Positions 5,785 to 6,821 of a stretch of DNA of 6,821 nt are shown here, one piece after another. Source of the stretch: Bacteroidales bacterium UBA5235 (GTDB lineage: Bacteria; Bacteroidota; Bacteroidia; Bacteroidales; VadinHA17); the NCBI GenBank assembly GCA_002409145.1, contig DHUL01000071.1, positions 1,143 to 7,963 on the forward strand, in the 5' to 3' direction. The stretch's first letter is position 1. Every line of letters starts with the position of its first letter. A program made the translations under genes and the position numbers. The notes beneath the pieces are model-generated. The model was given only the letters and a program-made list of their open reading frames with translations. It ran no database searches and was not told the origin of the DNA.

Positions 5785-6821
5785 TTAATTAAGGGAATAT
5801 CTTCCGGTCCGGAGGGAAACATTCTCATTAATTGTAAAATCGGAATGGAGCCATATTTGTTCGAGGCTCTCCCTGTCAAAGAGATCATCTACAGTATATT
5901 GAAATAATCCACGGTTTTCGGATACCGGAAGTGAATCCCATCTTTCCGTGGCGGGCATCATGACAATGACTGACTCAAGTGCGCTTAAATGAGATTCTTC
6001 CCAGATGAACTCTCCCTTTTCGATCTCTTCAAAAGTAAGTGTATGGGCTGTCTGTTCATCCTCCATGAATCCGGGGGCATCAGCAGGACTGAGGTACCAA
6101 AAGGTTTTGGCATACAGAATGAAACACTCTGGTGTTGCATTGTAGTTCTTTCCATCCATGATAAAGGAAAACAACCGCTGAGGATCCTCTGACAGATCCT
6201 GGCAATCAATCTCGTCCCAGGAACAGTCAAAACAACCATGGTACTCGAATTCATCCCAGGGAACGGAATAGAGCTCAACGGTGAAAGTGTTGACTCTGAG
6301 GCTTGTTGCACGGCTGGCCGAATCCCTCAGGGCGAGCCCGGCATCAACGAAGAGATCGATATCTGCAGTGAATTCAAGTGTACAGGTGGTGTCGAATGCT
6401 GTGGAGAAGCTTGAGTCAGAAGCAGAGAACATAACAGGGATGTGTGCAGGGCTGCTCATATTGACAGAGATGTTAAAGAAAAGTCCGGTGGCCGTGGTAT
6501 CTGACATGACATTGACATATAAAAAGCCATCTTCGTTTGTGAACCGGCTTTCGATAGTCCGGCTCATCTCATAAGAGAGCATCCCGTAAGTTACATTTTC
6601 CTCTGCATCAGAGAGGTACCGGTTGATCACCGAATCGCAGTCAAAAACTCTTCCCAGGTCATCATCAACCAGTTTTTCAGGGTCTATTTCATAGGCACCC
6701 AGGAGAATTGTTTGTGGCGTTCGGGTATTCAGCAGGCTGGCAAGTGTTTTGGTCAGGCCAGTGAACGGCACCCCTTTGGACCGGGTGGTATCAGGGAGCT
6801 GATCATTGCCACAGACGGGGC
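5785..6821 (-). CDS. Acidic protein of unknown family (5' partial)
   Basis: The frame stays open to the window edge. Upstream of a GTG at 6771 it reads PVCGNDQLPDTTRSKG in frame, so the true start is probably outside and the GTG need not be used. At least 344 residues are visible and I recognise no family. From the GTG, the protein is rich in Asp and Glu. It has alternating hydrophobic stretches typical of beta-structure (FLYVNV at 83-88, FFNISVNM at 98-105, FTVELYSV at 163-170) and a cluster of cysteines C180, C183 and C190 in CFDCSWDEIDC, plus C45, C130 and C216. Aromatic patches such as KTFWYL (222-227) and WLHSDFTI (307-314) also occur. The cysteine cluster with acidic residues could bind metal or form disulfides. 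The upstream cysteine might be a lipoprotein site, but the signal region is not in the window. The gene is convergent with the small secreted-protein gene. Confidence 0.75.
   Translation of the reverse strand, partial: PVCGNDQLPDTTRSKGVPFTGLTKTLASLLNTRTPQTILLGAYEIDPEKLVDDDLGRVFDCDSVINRYLSDAEENVTYGMLSYEMSRTIESRFTNEDGFLYVNVMSDTTATGLFFNISVNMSSPAHIPVMFSASDSSFSTAFDTTCTLEFTADIDLFVDAGLALRDSASRATSLRVNTFTVELYSVPWDEFEYHGCFDCSWDEIDCQDLSEDPQRLFSFIMDGKNYNATPECFILYAKTFWYLSPADAPGFMEDEQTAHTLTFEEIEKGEFIWEESHLSALESVIVMMPATERWDSLPVSENRGLFQYTVDDLFDRESLEQIWLHSDFTINENVSLRTGRYSLN

Noticed and set aside
5785..6771. Taking the GTG at 6771 as the true start of the last gene
   Set aside because: The frame stays open upstream to the window edge and no signal peptide or start context supports the GTG, so the gene is treated as cut by the window.

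Overview
The window reads as ordinary chromosomal sequence from a member of the Bacteroidota, of mid GC content. The clues are the protein families (a peptide N-glycosidase F relative with a GLPGLI-like front end, a ChaN-like protein, an exported X-Pro aminopeptidase), signal peptides ending in -SQ, the lack of consistent Shine-Dalgarno sequences, and one good match to the Bacteroidota -7 promoter box (TAnnTTTG). All six genes appear to encode exported or envelope proteins. I see no tRNA, rRNA, transposase, integrase, CRISPR array or phage gene.

Layout: (1) 1-1653, plus strand, the 3' part of a two-domain PNGase F-like secreted deglycosylase whose start lies outside the window. (2) 1750-2625, minus strand, a ChaN/Tiki-fold exported protein. 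(3) 2736-4229, plus strand, an M24-family X-Pro aminopeptidase carried as a predicted lipoprotein, with every metal ligand intact. (4) 4234-5178, minus strand, an exported protein built almost wholly of 33-residue ankyrin repeats. (5) 5362-5751, plus strand, a small secreted protein of unknown family. (6) 5785 to the window end, minus strand, an acidic cysteine-containing protein of unknown family whose start lies outside the window.

The six genes alternate strand without exception, so no two can share a simple operon and each probably has its own promoter. The convergent gaps are 96, 4 and 33 bp; the divergent gaps are 110 and 183 bp and hold the candidate promoters and small palindromes. 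No intergenic gap exceeds 300 bp. The genes do not form a recognisable pathway. A deglycosylase and a proline-specific peptidase could both serve breakdown of host or environmental glycoprotein, but proximity is the only support.

I did not find a clearly new multi-gene system. The most notable points are the domain architecture and altered cysteines and active site of the PNGase-like enzyme, the strict strand alternation, a perfect 15-bp in-frame tandem duplication in the aminopeptidase, a 21-bp DNA identity two repeats apart in the ankyrin gene, and two secreted proteins without a recognised family.
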